NCBI RefSeq assembly: GCF_048544455.1
Contig: NC_133529.1
Span: forward strand, 53,315,401 to 53,379,400
Direction: 5' to 3'
DNA from: Silene latifolia
Lineage: Eukaryota; Streptophyta; Magnoliopsida; Caryophyllales; Caryophyllaceae
Length of the DNA stretch: 64,000 bases
The notes below the pieces were generated by a model. It was given only the letters and a program-made list of their open reading frames with translations, was not told the origin of the DNA and made no database searches. Below, one piece after another: positions 45,261 through 56,590 of this stretch. How positions within the stretch are numbered: the stretch's first letter is position 1; every line of letters starts with the position of its first letter. A program made the translations under genes and the position numbers.

Positions 45261-47360
45261 AAAACCCTTTGCAACCAATCAAGCCTTTTTATTTCGGATT
45301 TTCATGGCTCTAAGCCTTATATTGAGTTGTGACTTAAACACTCTTATGCAAGTCATATGTTCATTACTTTCTAGAAGTAATTAACTTGAATCAAACAATT
45401 TCTTTTGTAAGTTATAAGCTCTTTACTTTCTTAAAAGTAGCATGAATTCATCATTTTTAACAAGTGACAAATTTAACCTCCTAGGTTTTGAAGAAACAAT
45501 GTATAATGTCTTACACAAAACGTCTCATGTAGCCAAGAAAGACCAGTTTCTTGCGACATAACATTCTCTGTGGCATTCTTTGTGGCTCTTGAATAATTTC
45601 TCCCACTCTGTCTTCTAAAAATAAACTTGTATTTTAGAAAAAGACAGACTTCACGAGCCGTTAAAAACCCGTCGTACTCGTGATAATTGAAGAGGGAAAA
45701 ATGAGCATTTGTTTCTTGTGAAAACTTACAAACATGGTACCCTTACCATTTCATATCTCATATGATTCGATTTAGTGGAAAAATAATTTAGACAAAATGA
45801 TAAAATCCCCAAAAGGATCAAGTAACTCAAAGTAACTTGATCGAAGTCCAAACCTTATCGAATAGCGTTTGAATTCTTATCCAATCACACATTATATCAT
45901 AATGCGTGCTAAGAGAGATTAACTTGTGATATTAGATCACATTTCCATTGGCTTATATCAAAGTCTTCACTTTGATAATCCCATCACGACTAAATCGTAA
46001 TTCCTTGAACTCTTGAACCTCTTCAAAGATTTCTCTATTTACCTTAATAAGTGAACACACTAGTGTCAACTTAAATCGTTGGTAAAAGATGATGATCAAC
46101 CTATTTTGGATCGATGATTTATAACCTCGATCTCCTTTTCAACCAAAAGGCACGAGATATCTTGCTTTGAATACAAGATACGCATATACCATTAACAATC
46201 TAATGGTTTCAAGAGTACTCGATAACTCTTTGCGTTCATTATTCCATCTTTTAAGGTTTAATCTTGGGTTACCAATTTGAATCTTACATCATCTACATGA
46301 TATGTCATTCTAGTTTGGTTTAGAATATAATCACCTTGATAATGGGCTAGCCATTCATCAAATCGTGGTGAATAGGGTCACAAAAGTGAAAAACCTCTTT
46401 TGTCTCTTAACAATTTTATATTCTTATTTAGAGTTTATGCACTTAATAGTCACAATTAAGTACCACTTTAAATCCAAAAACTAGATTGAGTACACAATTA
46501 CTCTATCTCTCGACATTATTGTTGCTAGTCGTCATATTCTAAGCATCCTATGTATCAAGTACAATGATGAAAACCTCCATTGGTTTCTAATATTGACGAA
46601 GTAGTACTAGCAAAATTTTATGTTTAATCAAATAAACATTTTGAAGAAGAAGGTCCCATTAGATGTCCCACAACTAACTTGTTGATTCTTCAATAATTTG
46701 GGGTAGTTTTTTCTCGTGTCCAACATTTAAGACAATGGAAACTATATCGGTCGGGATTGATAAGTTTAGTATCGTCATTCTCAACAACTTTACCTTTAAC
46801 ATTACCTAGTATCAATTCCATTATAATCTTTACTTCTTGAACCTCGTCCTCATCTTAACGGTTTAAGAGAATGCTCCCACTCATTTCAATGAGTCTTTGC
46901 TTTGAGAAGCAAAATTGAATTCATGAAGATTACTCTTCATTTGTTCGTTTTAGTCTTAAAACTTTCATCGAAGTGGTTGCGTTATTTTGGTCAATTACGA
47001 ATTCTGAAAATCTAATCACCAAAACAATATCATCTTTTCAAGGTACTTAATTCATTTAAGTATATGAAAAACAATCCATTGTAAGTAGATGTGTTAGTCA
47101 AGAATCAAAAACCTGTTTGATAATGAATAACTTTTATCTATACTCTTTACAAGAGATCCTTAGCAATGGTTCATTTGAGGTTTTAGAAGCAAATTCATAT
47201 TTGTCTTTAGTTACGATATTTTAATGGAGATTTGAATCAAAAACGAAATGATATCGTATATGAATAGTGGTAAAGAAATAGAACAATATTATAACGGAAT
47301 AATGGAAAACTTAACATTCATCGTTTTATTAATACTTGTAAATAACAAGTAAGGCATTTA
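45261..47360. other. Internal DNA of element E, unrecognised
   Basis: AT-rich, without open frames above 60 codons. A short duplication of ccctttgcaaccaatcagcc at about 45219 and 45267 is visible. Presumably decayed pol or spacer. Confidence 0.4.
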
Positions 47361-47389
47361 CATAGTGACCTCTACCCAACTATGATAAA

Positions 47390-47770
47390 TGATTCCAAGA
47401 CCCAAATTCATATTAACTTGGGCACGGTGTGGCCGATGAAACCCTTATCAATATAACTCGGTGGATTAACTCTTTAATCGATTCTACTTTTAGAACTCTT
47501 GGTCGATAATATTACATTAACATTTATCTTTAGCCCAAAACACATTCAACAAGGGGACGGTGTGGCTGATGAAACCCTTATCGAAAAACTTTTGTTGAGT
47601 TCAATCCAAATTTCGAATAAATGTGTCCATGATCCAAACCCACATTAACTTGGGCACGGTGTGGCGGATGAAACCCTCATCAACATGAATTCGGTGGATA
47701 GACATTTATCACCCACTTCCCCTACGTAACAAGGTTTGTACCCGGTGTGGCCGAGTGCACTCCCTCACGA
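47390..47770 (-). repeat. Repeats with CACGGTGTGGCCGATGAAAC core in element E
   Basis: Core at about 47424 (cacggtgtggccgatgaaac), 47562 (gacggtgtggctgatgaaac), 47658 (cacggtgtggcggatgaaac) and a shorter 47740 (ccggtgtggccgagtgcac). Each lies near acttgggca and ctcggtgga words. Confidence 0.75.
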
Positions 47771-49494
47771 AATAGGTTTTCATGGTTTCTACTATTTGGT
47801 AAGGCTATGTCTCAATTAATTGTTTTAGCGAGAGGTCATGTCAATTTATTATCTATCACGTTTTAAGTGAACCAAAGCGGTGAACTACGATAATTCTAAT
47901 TGACACGGTCGATGAACTCGATAAAATAACAATGCATGTTTAGTTATGGCGATTTAGCGATGCATGTGACATAAAATAAAATGCAAGCATAAAAATAAAT
48001 AAATCCTAGTATGGCCTTTCCTAAAATAGAAAAACTCTTTAACTATTACATATTCGGAAACCAACTCCATTGGTCCCTTGAACTTCGGTTGTGACACGCA
48101 TCTCGAGGTAACACCGTCTTTATGTATCGCCATTCTTGAAGAAATCCGTCTTTAGGAACTCCGGAATAAATAAAATTACATAATAAATTACATAATTTCC
48201 TATTATACATTTGTAACTAAAATAAAATAAATCTATTAAATTACAAAACGGTGATACGAGATCACAATAAAATACAACCGAATCGATATTCCCATACATT
48301 TCGGGAAATACCAATTAAAATCTAAGGCCATACTAAGTAAAATTACATAATTCAAAATTACATAAACTAAAATTATGACAATCATAAAGAAAATGCAGCA
48401 TTATAATATGTATGAACATGCTACATTTTATGCTAAATCGCCTTTAATTAGCCAATATCGTATATTACTTGGTTTTTACGGATTTGCGTGATTTCAACAT
48501 TTTACAATCACAAAAATACATAAATTCATATTTATGCATAAGTTAATTACCCTAACCTCTTAGGACTCAAAATTTAATCTTCACTAATAATTTGACCATA
48601 ATTAACCCATATTTTATAAAATTGTTCATAAATGGACCAAAAATTACAAAAATAAGCTATAAACTTCAAATAAATCACAAAATTTCAAATAAATTCAAAA
48701 TTTGAAATTAAAAATCATGAACATTCTGGAAAAAATACCATGACACTCATAATGTTCAAAATCTTAGGTTAAAAATTTCGAAATTTTTCCGGAAAAACAA
48801 TGTTGCGGTTTATCGATTTTAATAAAATAATCATAAAAACATGGAAAAATTATTTTCATTAACTTTTCAATTTTAGATCTGAAAAATATAATAAAATGCA
48901 ACATTAGACGTTTTTCCTAAGTCATAGATTATGTTTTATTAATTTTCCACTAATAATGTCACTATTTATGCTATTTTTCTTCAAAAATTCATAAATCATG
49001 CAAAAAGACTTCTTTATAGCCAATTATTTTACACACATCTTTTAAAATTGCATGTGACAACATATTAATTTTCTATGACCAGATTCGAAATTTATCTCAT
49101 ATTAACCTATTTTTCACTTAAATCCGAATTTAATAATGAAAAATTCATTTTTCGAGCATAACAAGTCCAATAATTATGAAAATTTACAGGTTATCTCAAA
49201 ATAATATATGTGACAACATATCCAAAAATCAACTTAAAATTCGAAGTATAGCTAATTTTAGACCAAAAATGACATTTTTACTCATAAAATCACATTTAAA
49301 TGCCATTATTGTAAATTATGAACAATAAAAATCCGAAAAATTAACCAAAATATCCTAAAACATTTTAGAACCAGAAATATTAACATGCATGTAATAATTT
49401 CGTGATATATCATAATAACACAAATTTTACAAGTTTTATTTGTTATTCTTATAACTCGGAAAAACTTTTAACCAATTTGCATGCAAACAACCGT
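47771..49494. other. Internal DNA of element E, leader side
   Basis: Very AT-rich stretch between the repeat cluster and the PBS; no gag recognised and no long frame. Confidence 0.4.
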
Positions 49495-49508
49495 GGCTAA
49501 TGATACCG
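49495..49508 (-). promoter_or_regulatory. Degenerate iMet-type primer-binding site of element E
   Basis: Minus strand GGTATCATTAGCCA next to the right LTR. It matches the iMet-complementary sequence except for the three bases TTA where GAG is expected. Confidence 0.5.
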
Positions 49509-49510
49509 AT

Positions 49511-50790
49511 TGAAGGAAATGTAGATTCATATACATACTAACATATTCATATATGTCTAAATTAATTTGTCATAAAATTAAATGTGGATTTTATGCATGC
49601 AAACAATATAATAAAGGAGAAGAAATCATGTTCTTACATTGTTGTTTTCGGTTTTATGGGCACAAAAGAAATCTCCTTTTCTTTTGTTCTTGAGCTTTCC
49701 AAATGGAAGAACAAGGATTCAAGAGTAGAATCCCTCCCAAAAGCATATACCCAAGGAATACATCTTAATAAACCAATACTATTTAGATCTAGTAATAATA
49801 ATGGTTTTACAATAAAATTGATACAAATAAATTGTATTTGGGCTCTTGATTATTTCGGTCAAGAGGGGTGTTTTTGTGTGATTTTATTTCTCTAGATTTC
49901 ACAATATGTAGAGAGTATATTAATTTTCTCACACTAGAAAATTATTATGTTGAATGAATGAATGAATTTTTTTTTGGAAAAAGAAAACCATCTCTTTTCT
50001 TTCATCTTGGCCGAAAAAATGGCATTGGGTAGGTTGCCCAATAGCTTTCATTTTTGCTCTTCACAAGAGACCAAGCATGCAAAGCCTACTACCTAGTTTC
50101 ATGATTGTGTTTCCATTTAAAATAAATAACACAATATAAACTATAAACCCACCCATATTTTCGGTTTTAAGTATAAAATGGAGAAACCATTTTATTTTGT
50201 CATTTGTCAAATTTGTCACATGTAACATGTTACATGACATGTTACAATGCAATGTATTTTTATCATATTAAAAATCAACATACTCATAAAATATGTCATT
50301 TACAAAATTGACTAGTAATTCGTAATTACTTGTACCAAAAAGGTTTCCAAATTATAAACTACAACATTCTGTATTTATAATAATTTATTCATTCCGTTTC
50401 AATTGTTTCTGTAAACAATAATTTCATCCAAGTAATAAAATAATTCGATTACTTAGACCGTGTCTTATTTAATCATATTTACAATAAGATACGTAAATTA
50501 TACTCACAAAAACATCCGTCAATTTTAAGCAATTTAATTAACTCATATTAGTATATGATTAATTAAATAATCAATTAAGAGTATTTCCCTATAGGTATGA
50601 CCTAAGGGGATCAACTGATCACCACCGTCGCACGACAGTAATGTCAAACTCTAGTCAGCCAATCATTACCGATATGTGTGGACCAGTTGACTGTAAAATA
50701 TTACATCCCACATGTATTCTTAACATGAGATTTTAATAATGATATTTAAATCATGTGATCGCACTATTGTTGAGGACACATTTCCCAACA
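49511..50790 (-). repeat. 5' LTR of element E (right, 1280 bp)
   Basis: Ends tttcccaaca at 50790. The D sequence resumes with actcacccc. Confidence 0.9.
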
Positions 50791-51081
50791 ACTCACCCCT
50801 TACTCAAGATCAATGGTTTGTGGATCCGTCTAAATACCATTGGATTACGAGAGTCATTCAAATCGAGTGATATAGGGTACAAGTCTTTATCTTTAATCAC
50901 TCGTAGTCGATTGGCTTTATGTTTTTCGATGAAAGGTGTAAAGTTGACTTGAACGGTTCCAAGTTCCCAAAAAACTTGGTGGCGACTCTAATTTGTCTTA
51001 ATTCGATTCGAAAGAACCTCGAGTCGATTATGCCTAGTGTGGATCCCGCGGACGCAGTTCCCGAGGGCCTTGTCCACAGTT

Positions 51082-51099
51082 TGGCGACTCCGCTGGGGA
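51082..51099 (+). promoter_or_regulatory. Primer-binding site, tRNA-Arg type (element D, internal 2)
   Basis: TGGCGACTCCGCTGGGGA, identical to 33348-33365. Confidence 0.88.
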
Positions 51100-52194
51100 G
51101 AAGAGGACTAGTTACACCTTGTTTCTAGGGTCTTTTCCTCCGAGGTGAAACTTGAAAAGAAAGTATTGGAAAGTAAAACATTACTCATAGTGCTACGATT
51201 CATGCATAAACCCTTAAGGATTTTCCCGGGCCGTCCCAGCGTTTCATTGTGATGCGTGGGGGGCGATGTCCCACTATGCCAGGAACTCGCACATTGCTTG
51301 CTTCCGCTCCGCCTCGCGTGGTTCTTGATGGTGGGGATGCTCTTCTAGGTACTCTACCTAAAGGCCCTTGCTCTATAAGACCGCAAAAGGATGGAGGGCA
51401 TAGACCTTCTTGTAGAAGACTTGCCGAGACTTAGAGATGTCTAGGAGCATACATCCTTATAACATGAGAATGACAATGTGCAAGGTGTTTTTCCGAGTCT
51501 TTTCAAAATTTTCCATATCGATTTCAAAACCGAACTTTTGAACAACTTACTTTCAAAATAGCATGGTTTTAAAAACGCGGAATCTTTGCCCAAATAGGAC
51601 TAGAATTTTCGGCCAAAAATAAGCTTTTATAGCCAAGATGTCGCCCATTTCAAATCTCATTTTCAAATCAATCATTCGTTTTTTTCAAATTCAATCCAAA
51701 ATGTTTCTCGAACCTCAACCAAGCATGAAATGCGTCGAGTCGTGTCCAGGGTCTGGCCGTGTTAGGCCAGGCGTTTTTCGTTCAAGAGTCTAGAACACGA
51801 CGACTGTTGGGTCACCCAAGCTCACCTCTTGGGCTTTGAGTCATGTTGGTCGACCAATTGGTCTAGGATAGTCCCGTAAACGCCCAAGCTAGGCCATTTA
51901 GGGCGTTTCACCCGAACCTATGGGCTATGTTAGTCCAATCACGGGTTTAGTCACACCGAGTCCAGTTTAGAATCGAGCTATGACAACTTGAGTCATGTCG
52001 TCTTGTCGAGTCTAAAATAAATCGAGGTCTAAATCCAACCGTGAGTCGAACCTTTGGTTAGTCAGTCTCAAGTCGAGTCTTTGTTTGAGTCAAGTTGGTG
52101 TCGTGTCCTTAAGTGTTCAGGGGCTCTTACTTTAAATATTGACTCGGTTCGGGGTTTTCTTGTAGAAAGGCCGCCAAAAACCCGACTTCAAGCA
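51100..52194 (+). other. Leader of element D, internal 2
   Basis: Near-copy of 33366-34463. Differences are clustered in a few short patches (for example tagccaagatgtcgccc versus tagccggcatgctgccc). Confidence 0.5.
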
Positions 52195-53550
52195 ATGGAA
52201 GATGTTGTTAACAAACTCACTGAGGCCGTGAACCTCATGATGACCAGAATGGATGCGATCGAATCCAAGCTGGGTGAAGATTCCTCTTCATCTACCCCAC
52301 CTCTGACTGATCTGGAGAAACGATTCAAATTCATTGAAGACCGTCTGAAACTCTCCCAAGGGAAGAACATCCACTACGAAAATGCTAGGGCCTATGCCCC
52401 AGTTCAGGATAAGTTGCCCACAAACATGGTACTCACTGATATCCCAAAGTTTAAGGGAACAGAAGATCCAGTCCACCATGTTAAGGCCTATAAGGGATAC
52501 TTAGCGCTGAAGGGAGTACCTGCTGACATGCTCTCTGAAATTTTCGCACAATCTCTGGATGAACACCCGAAGGCGTGGTTCTATAATCTGGACCTTAAGA
52601 ACTTCCCTACCTTCGAAGATATCACGGTGGAGTTTTGTAAGCACTATGCTGACAATGTCGAGATTCGGACCAATATAATAACGCTAGAGGTTATGACGCA
52701 GAAAGAAAAAGAAGGATTTACTGAATTCCTTGCAAGATGGCGCGCTGAAAGCGTGAAATTAGCCAAGAAGCCTGATGAAGTTGAAATGGTAGATAAGTTC
52801 GTAAAGAATCTACGACCTGTTTACCGCAATGCTCTGAAATACCAAAATTTTGGATCTTTCAAAGAATTGATAAGAATCGGGATAAAGGTAGAAGATGATG
52901 TCAGAATGGTAGAGGCTGAAAAGTCGAAAGGGTACCAAGGGGCCTCATCGTCTAAGGGCAAAGCCCCAGCAACGGCCCATATTGATGAAGCCATCAATCT
53001 CTTAGAAGGGCAATCGAAGAAGTCGCAGCGCCAAACACCTAGGGCATTCACCGATATCGGATGCACTTATACATACGCTCTCCAAAGGCTCACAGCCCAA
53101 GGAAAGCTGAAGCCTATTGGTCCAACTCCGGACCCTCCCGCTGATCAACAAGGTAAATGGTATAAACCAAATGCCTATTGTGCTTTCCATCAAGGGAAGG
53201 GACACGATACTGAAAGGTGCTTTAGACTAAAGCACGAAATTCAAGATATGATTGAGAATGGAACACTCCCAATCCCAACTGTTAAACCCAATAACATCAC
53301 CAATCCATTTGGCGATCACGCCAACTTTGTTTCTGTCGAAGACAATGTCGATTATTCCCATCTTATCTGCCCATGTCACTTGAAAGGGGTGTTTATCGGG
53401 AAAATATTTTTGGATTGCTCTGAATTCTTACCAAACCCGAAGAATGAAATTCAAGTCGGAAGTCTTGCTCTAGAATGTACTCCTCTTATTAACAAAGTTA
53501 ATAAAAGACAATTCGGTTCACCAACCTTCATCACTGGCATAGATCCTTAG
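52195..53550 (+). CDS. gag: Ogre/Tat-like gag, internal copy 2, intact (451 aa)
   Basis: Structural Gag of an Ogre/Tat-type Ty3 element; it would assemble particles and bind the element RNA. The frame is open from 52054, but I start at Met 52195 (MEDVVNKLTEAVNLMMTRMD) because the upstream 47 codons resemble leader. Counting from this start: a coiled N-terminus (about 1-55), LTDIPKFKGTEDPVHHVKAY (about 80-100), the gag core AWFYNLDLKNFPTFEDITVE (about 127-146), and a CX2HX4HX4C knuckle CAFHQGKGHDTERC at 329-342, a variant of the usual CX2CX4HX4C found in this branch. The stop lies directly after a FITGIDP tail, and no protease follows within the truncated internal region. The frame has no break, unlike copy 1. 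Confidence 0.88.
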   Translation: MEDVVNKLTEAVNLMMTRMDAIESKLGEDSSSSTPPLTDLEKRFKFIEDRLKLSQGKNIHYENARAYAPVQDKLPTNMVLTDIPKFKGTEDPVHHVKAYKGYLALKGVPADMLSEIFAQSLDEHPKAWFYNLDLKNFPTFEDITVEFCKHYADNVEIRTNIITLEVMTQKEKEGFTEFLARWRAESVKLAKKPDEVEMVDKFVKNLRPVYRNALKYQNFGSFKELIRIGIKVEDDVRMVEAEKSKGYQGASSSKGKAPATAHIDEAINLLEGQSKKSQRQTPRAFTDIGCTYTYALQRLTAQGKLKPIGPTPDPPADQQGKWYKPNAYCAFHQGKGHDTERCFRLKHEIQDMIENGTLPIPTVKPNNITNPFGDHANFVSVEDNVDYSHLICPCHLKGVFIGKIFLDCSEFLPNPKNEIQVGSLALECTPLINKVNKRQFGSPTFITGIDP

Positions 53551-54757
53551 AGGACTACCGCGGGATGGAGGCAGACCATCATAGGAATTGAGGACCAGAG
53601 CCGAGCATCTAAGCTGACAGATGAGCAAGGGAAAGCTCAAGACCGTATTTGAAAATTATGAGTCGGGATCTGTTTTCTTATCATAGTCGAGTCGAGTCTA
53701 GGACTTTCTTTTCTTGAAGTTGAGTCGCTTGTTCCGCGATGACCTAGGGTGTGTCCTAGGAATCGTTCCTTCGAGTCTGTCAAGCATTTGTCTTTCCAAT
53801 AAAAAGTTACAGTTTCGTTTCCAAATATCTCTTGTTTCCAATCCTCAATCATTCCGAAATATGATAAAACGCACAACACACTGAAAGGCATCCCCGGGGT
53901 AGAAATATGTCCCGTTTCAAAATGTAAGGTACATTAGGATCCCGTGTTTGATTCCTTTACCTATTCCATGTCTGGCGGTAGAAAACCTCCATCAAAACCA
54001 TGTTTGTGACAAGCTTTTAGATGATTCTATGACAAACCCAGACTAGCTCCTTGTTTCCCCTATCGATGATGAAAGGCAAGCCTTTTCCCCAACAAAATCA
54101 TCCCATCTCGAAGAGAGAAGATATCAACCCGTTCTAACAAGGAATTGTTAGTTCCTACCCAAATTAGTTGGCGAAGCCCAGTTTTCAAGGTGTATCCATT
54201 TATGACTAAGAGAACGAATAGAAGATCATTTTCAAAGAGAGAAAAAATATGAAAAAGAATGAAAAAACTGAGAAAAAGAGAAAAATTTGAAAAAATGAGA
54301 AAAATTGGAAAAATGAAAAAAGAAAAAAGAAAAGTGATGAAAGAAAAAGAAAAAAGAAAAAAAGATGTTGAAGTTATTGCAGAACGCTTTTGGTTGAATG
54401 TCGAAGTTACGGAAACCAGAAGTCAAGTCAAGTACCCATAGTTGAAGTTCAATGGGCGAAGCCCAAAAGCTCAGGTAGTAACCTCTTTACCCTCTAAGTC
54501 CTTCCTGAGACAGTTACAAGGGGATAGTAGGGATTCTGAGAATCAGTCTGCTTGTGTTAGTAAACCCAAGCCTTTAGGATCCAGACATGGAAATTTGAAC
54601 CCACATCATTTTCCAACCCATTTGCACTCGGGTTTCATCAAACCCGAGACACCATTTCCAACCACATCAGCAGCCATAGCCCTTGGCCTTAGCACCACAA
54701 AACAAACCTTCAGAATGATGGTTAACCATTCCAACTTGTTATTACCAAGCTCCACAT
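53551..54757 (+). other. Non-coding rest of internal 2, truncated at 54757
   Basis: Follows internal 1 (35861-37028) closely, including the A/G-rich tract at 54240-54370, then stops in ctccacat where internal 1 continues into ctccacatcccagaag. From here the sequence is that of the left flank of D. Confidence 0.8.
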
Positions 54758-55788
54758 TGAAAAATAATGTAGGTGTGATAAATATATACTACGTATAAAT
54801 AGTTGAATTGTCCTAAATCAGAAGATTATCATAAGCTGGGTTGATCTCATGATTATAAATAGGATTTATCCTTGGAACTTAGGTATCACCCCAAATATAT
54901 TGAATATCTCAAAGTATACTTATTATATAAGAGACTTTAAACATAATCTTGAATTAAATGTTAAATTTTTAAAGTTGTAGCATTTTTTAGGTGGGAGAAA
55001 GAGCGATAAAATGGTCAATAATAACGAAAATTTTTCATGGTACCCTCGAATTTTGGTAGATTACACATAATACCCCTAATTTTAAGTTTCTACATAATAC
55101 CCGTGTGTTTACTTTTTTTTCATAACGTTGTTACTCCTATGAGTAACTAGATGAGTAATTGAGCATTCCATGCTATTTGTGTTTTGTTATTTAGGTATTA
55201 AATGTTAGTTTATTAAATAAAATATGGATTTAGGAATTAGGTGATGAAGTGTTTGTGTAATAGATAACAAAAGAAAAAGGCTTCACAAGTCATAGGAGTA
55301 ATGACGTTATGACGGAAGTTGTCAAATGGTATTCTGCGAAAGAAAAAGGTGAACACAGAGGTACCATTTGTAAAAACTTAAAATTAGGGGTACCATGTGT
55401 AATCTATCAAAGTTCAAGGTTACCATGAGAAATTTCCAATATTATAATGATATAGTTAATTAAATTTTTATTTAAAAGAGAGAGATATCAGTACCAATAA
55501 AACAATAAAGGGGGTGTTGTTTTTTAATTGTTATTTTATTGTCACGCCATCAAACTTAACGTCCATTTAACAACCTTTACATTAGGGGGTACTATGGGCA
55601 AAAAAATAGAACCTCAAGGGTATCATAGGCATATTCTTAAAAGTAGGGGTAACATGGAATATCTGACAAAATTAAGGGGTGCCACGGGAAATTTCCGTAT
55701 CTCAATTATGATAAAAAAAATTGAAGAAAAACAACGTACAAATATTAATGGAGAGTACTTGATCATATTATTAAATTTAAATATAACC
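54753..55788. repeat. Right copy of the flank segment, with intact (empty) D target
   Basis: Matches 19414-20449 over its full length. It ends aatataacc and continues attagata, whereas the left copy ends aatataacc and continues into LTR1 of D. It therefore shows the uninserted target. Confidence 0.85.
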
Positions 55789-55890
55789 ATTAGATATAAT
55801 GAGTAGCAATTGTCCGTATTCGGTATTCGAGATTTGGTTGGATGTCGAACTAAGTGCAAAAAAGATGGTATAATTCTGAGTATGTTAGTT

Positions 55891-55943
55891 GTCCCACATT
55901 GAAAAACAATGCAGGTTTGACGAATATATACTACGTATAAATA
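55891..55943 (+). promoter_or_regulatory. USE-like element plus TATA, triple array module 1
   Basis: GTCCCACATTG at 55891 and TATAAATA at 55936, 34 bases apart. Confidence 0.5.
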
Positions 55944-55951
55944 GTAGAATT

Positions 55952-56003
55952 GTCCCACATCAGAAAAATAATCCAAGTTTGGTGAATATATTACTTATAA
56001 ATA
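55952..56003 (+). promoter_or_regulatory. USE-like element plus TATA, triple array module 2
   Basis: GTCCCACATCA at 55952 and TATAAATA at 55996, 33 bases apart. Starts 61 bases after module 1. Confidence 0.5.
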
Positions 56004-56011
56004 GTAGAATT

Positions 56012-56063
56012 GTCCCACATCGAAAGATTAGTATAAGGTGGGGCGATTATATGATTATAAATA
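56012..56063 (+). promoter_or_regulatory. Perfect USE plus TATA, triple array module 3
   Basis: GTCCCACATCG at 56012 and TATAAATA at 56056, 33 bases apart. Starts 60 bases after module 2. Confidence 0.6.
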
Positions 56064-56293
56064 AGAGTTAACCTATGTATATATTAATCTTTTATTTCTT
56101 TTTTGAAACAGATATTTTAATAATATGTAAACAAATCATTAGACATAGAATATAAACATTAAACCCTTATAATATTTTTTTTTGCATTATAAATAAGTTA
56201 ATTACCCCGTTGCAACGCACGGGCATTCAAACTAGTATGTGTAGTATTAACTAGATACTACAAATATTTTCCTTAAATATATTAAAAATACTA

Positions 56294-56588
56294 CTCCCTC
56301 CATTCAACTCCACTTTGCAACTTTGGTTTTTACACGGATATTAAGGAGCGGATTAAAAAAAGTATTAAAAGTACATGGGGAAAGAAAAAGAAGAAGTTAA
56401 AAATATTAAAAAAACATAAAGGTGGGGTTTTATGGTGGGTTAGTGTGGGGTATGGGTGACATTTTTTGTAAATAAAGATTTTCAATAAGGACAGAATTGT
56501 CATTTTTTTAGCCAAATAAGGAAACCTGTAAAGTGGAGTTGAATGGACGGAAATGGAATACATGTAAAATGGAGTTGAATGGAGGGAG
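56294..56588. mobile_element. Stowaway-like MITE (295 bp)
   Basis: Perfect 19-bp terminal inverted repeats CTCCCTCCATTCAACTCCA and a TA target duplication (56292-56293 and 56589-56590), both hallmarks of Stowaway elements of the Tc1/mariner superfamily. A second internal copy of the end (gtggagttgaatggacgg) lies near 56533. Confidence 0.9.
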
Positions 56589-56590
56589 TA

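Larger units (their letters stand above)
42006..50790 (-). mobile_element. Element E: Copia-like element with decayed pol
   Basis: Two LTRs of 1281 and 1280 bp differ at about 8-9 positions by eye (about 0.7%). On the minus strand the LTR starts TGTTGGGAAATGTG and a PPT (AAGTGGGAGAT) precedes the left LTR; a degenerate iMet-type PBS adjoins the right LTR. The internal 6.2 kb contains no open pol. Only remnants of Copia RT are legible. The target is ctca/c in LTR2 of D: left flank cctca, right flank actca, so a 4-bp duplication or 5 bp with one mismatch. The intact site is visible at about 33054 in LTR1. Confidence 0.8.
38905..51078 (+). repeat. LTR2 of element D (about 3384 bp net, split by element E)
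   Basis: Starts TGTAGATACCC and ends TTGTCCACA at 51078. Element E interrupts it after 42005. The site of element C is empty here. TATA box at 39875-39882. Confidence 0.85.
20450..54757 (+). mobile_element. Element D: Ogre/Tat-like gag-only element in LTR-internal-LTR-internal form
   Basis: Order: LTR1 (20450-33344, split by element C), internal 1 (33345-38904), LTR2 (38905-51078, split by element E), internal 2 (51079-54757, truncated). The PBS matches tRNA-Arg and the gag has a CX2HX4HX4C knuckle, both typical of the Ogre/Tat branch of Ty3 elements. No protease, RT or integrase is present in either internal copy. Internal 2 stops at a position equivalent to 37028 of internal 1 and joins duplicated left-flank DNA through the shared bases cacat. 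Confidence 0.8.
55789..56235. mobile_element. Helitron-type 3' end (right part of candidate element)
   Basis: Ends with a hairpin, CCCGT (56206-56210) pairing with ACGGG (56219-56223), eight bases before CTAG (56232-56235) and a T. This is the canonical plant Helitron 3' end with insertion into A|T. No helicase or Rep gene. Confidence 0.6.
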
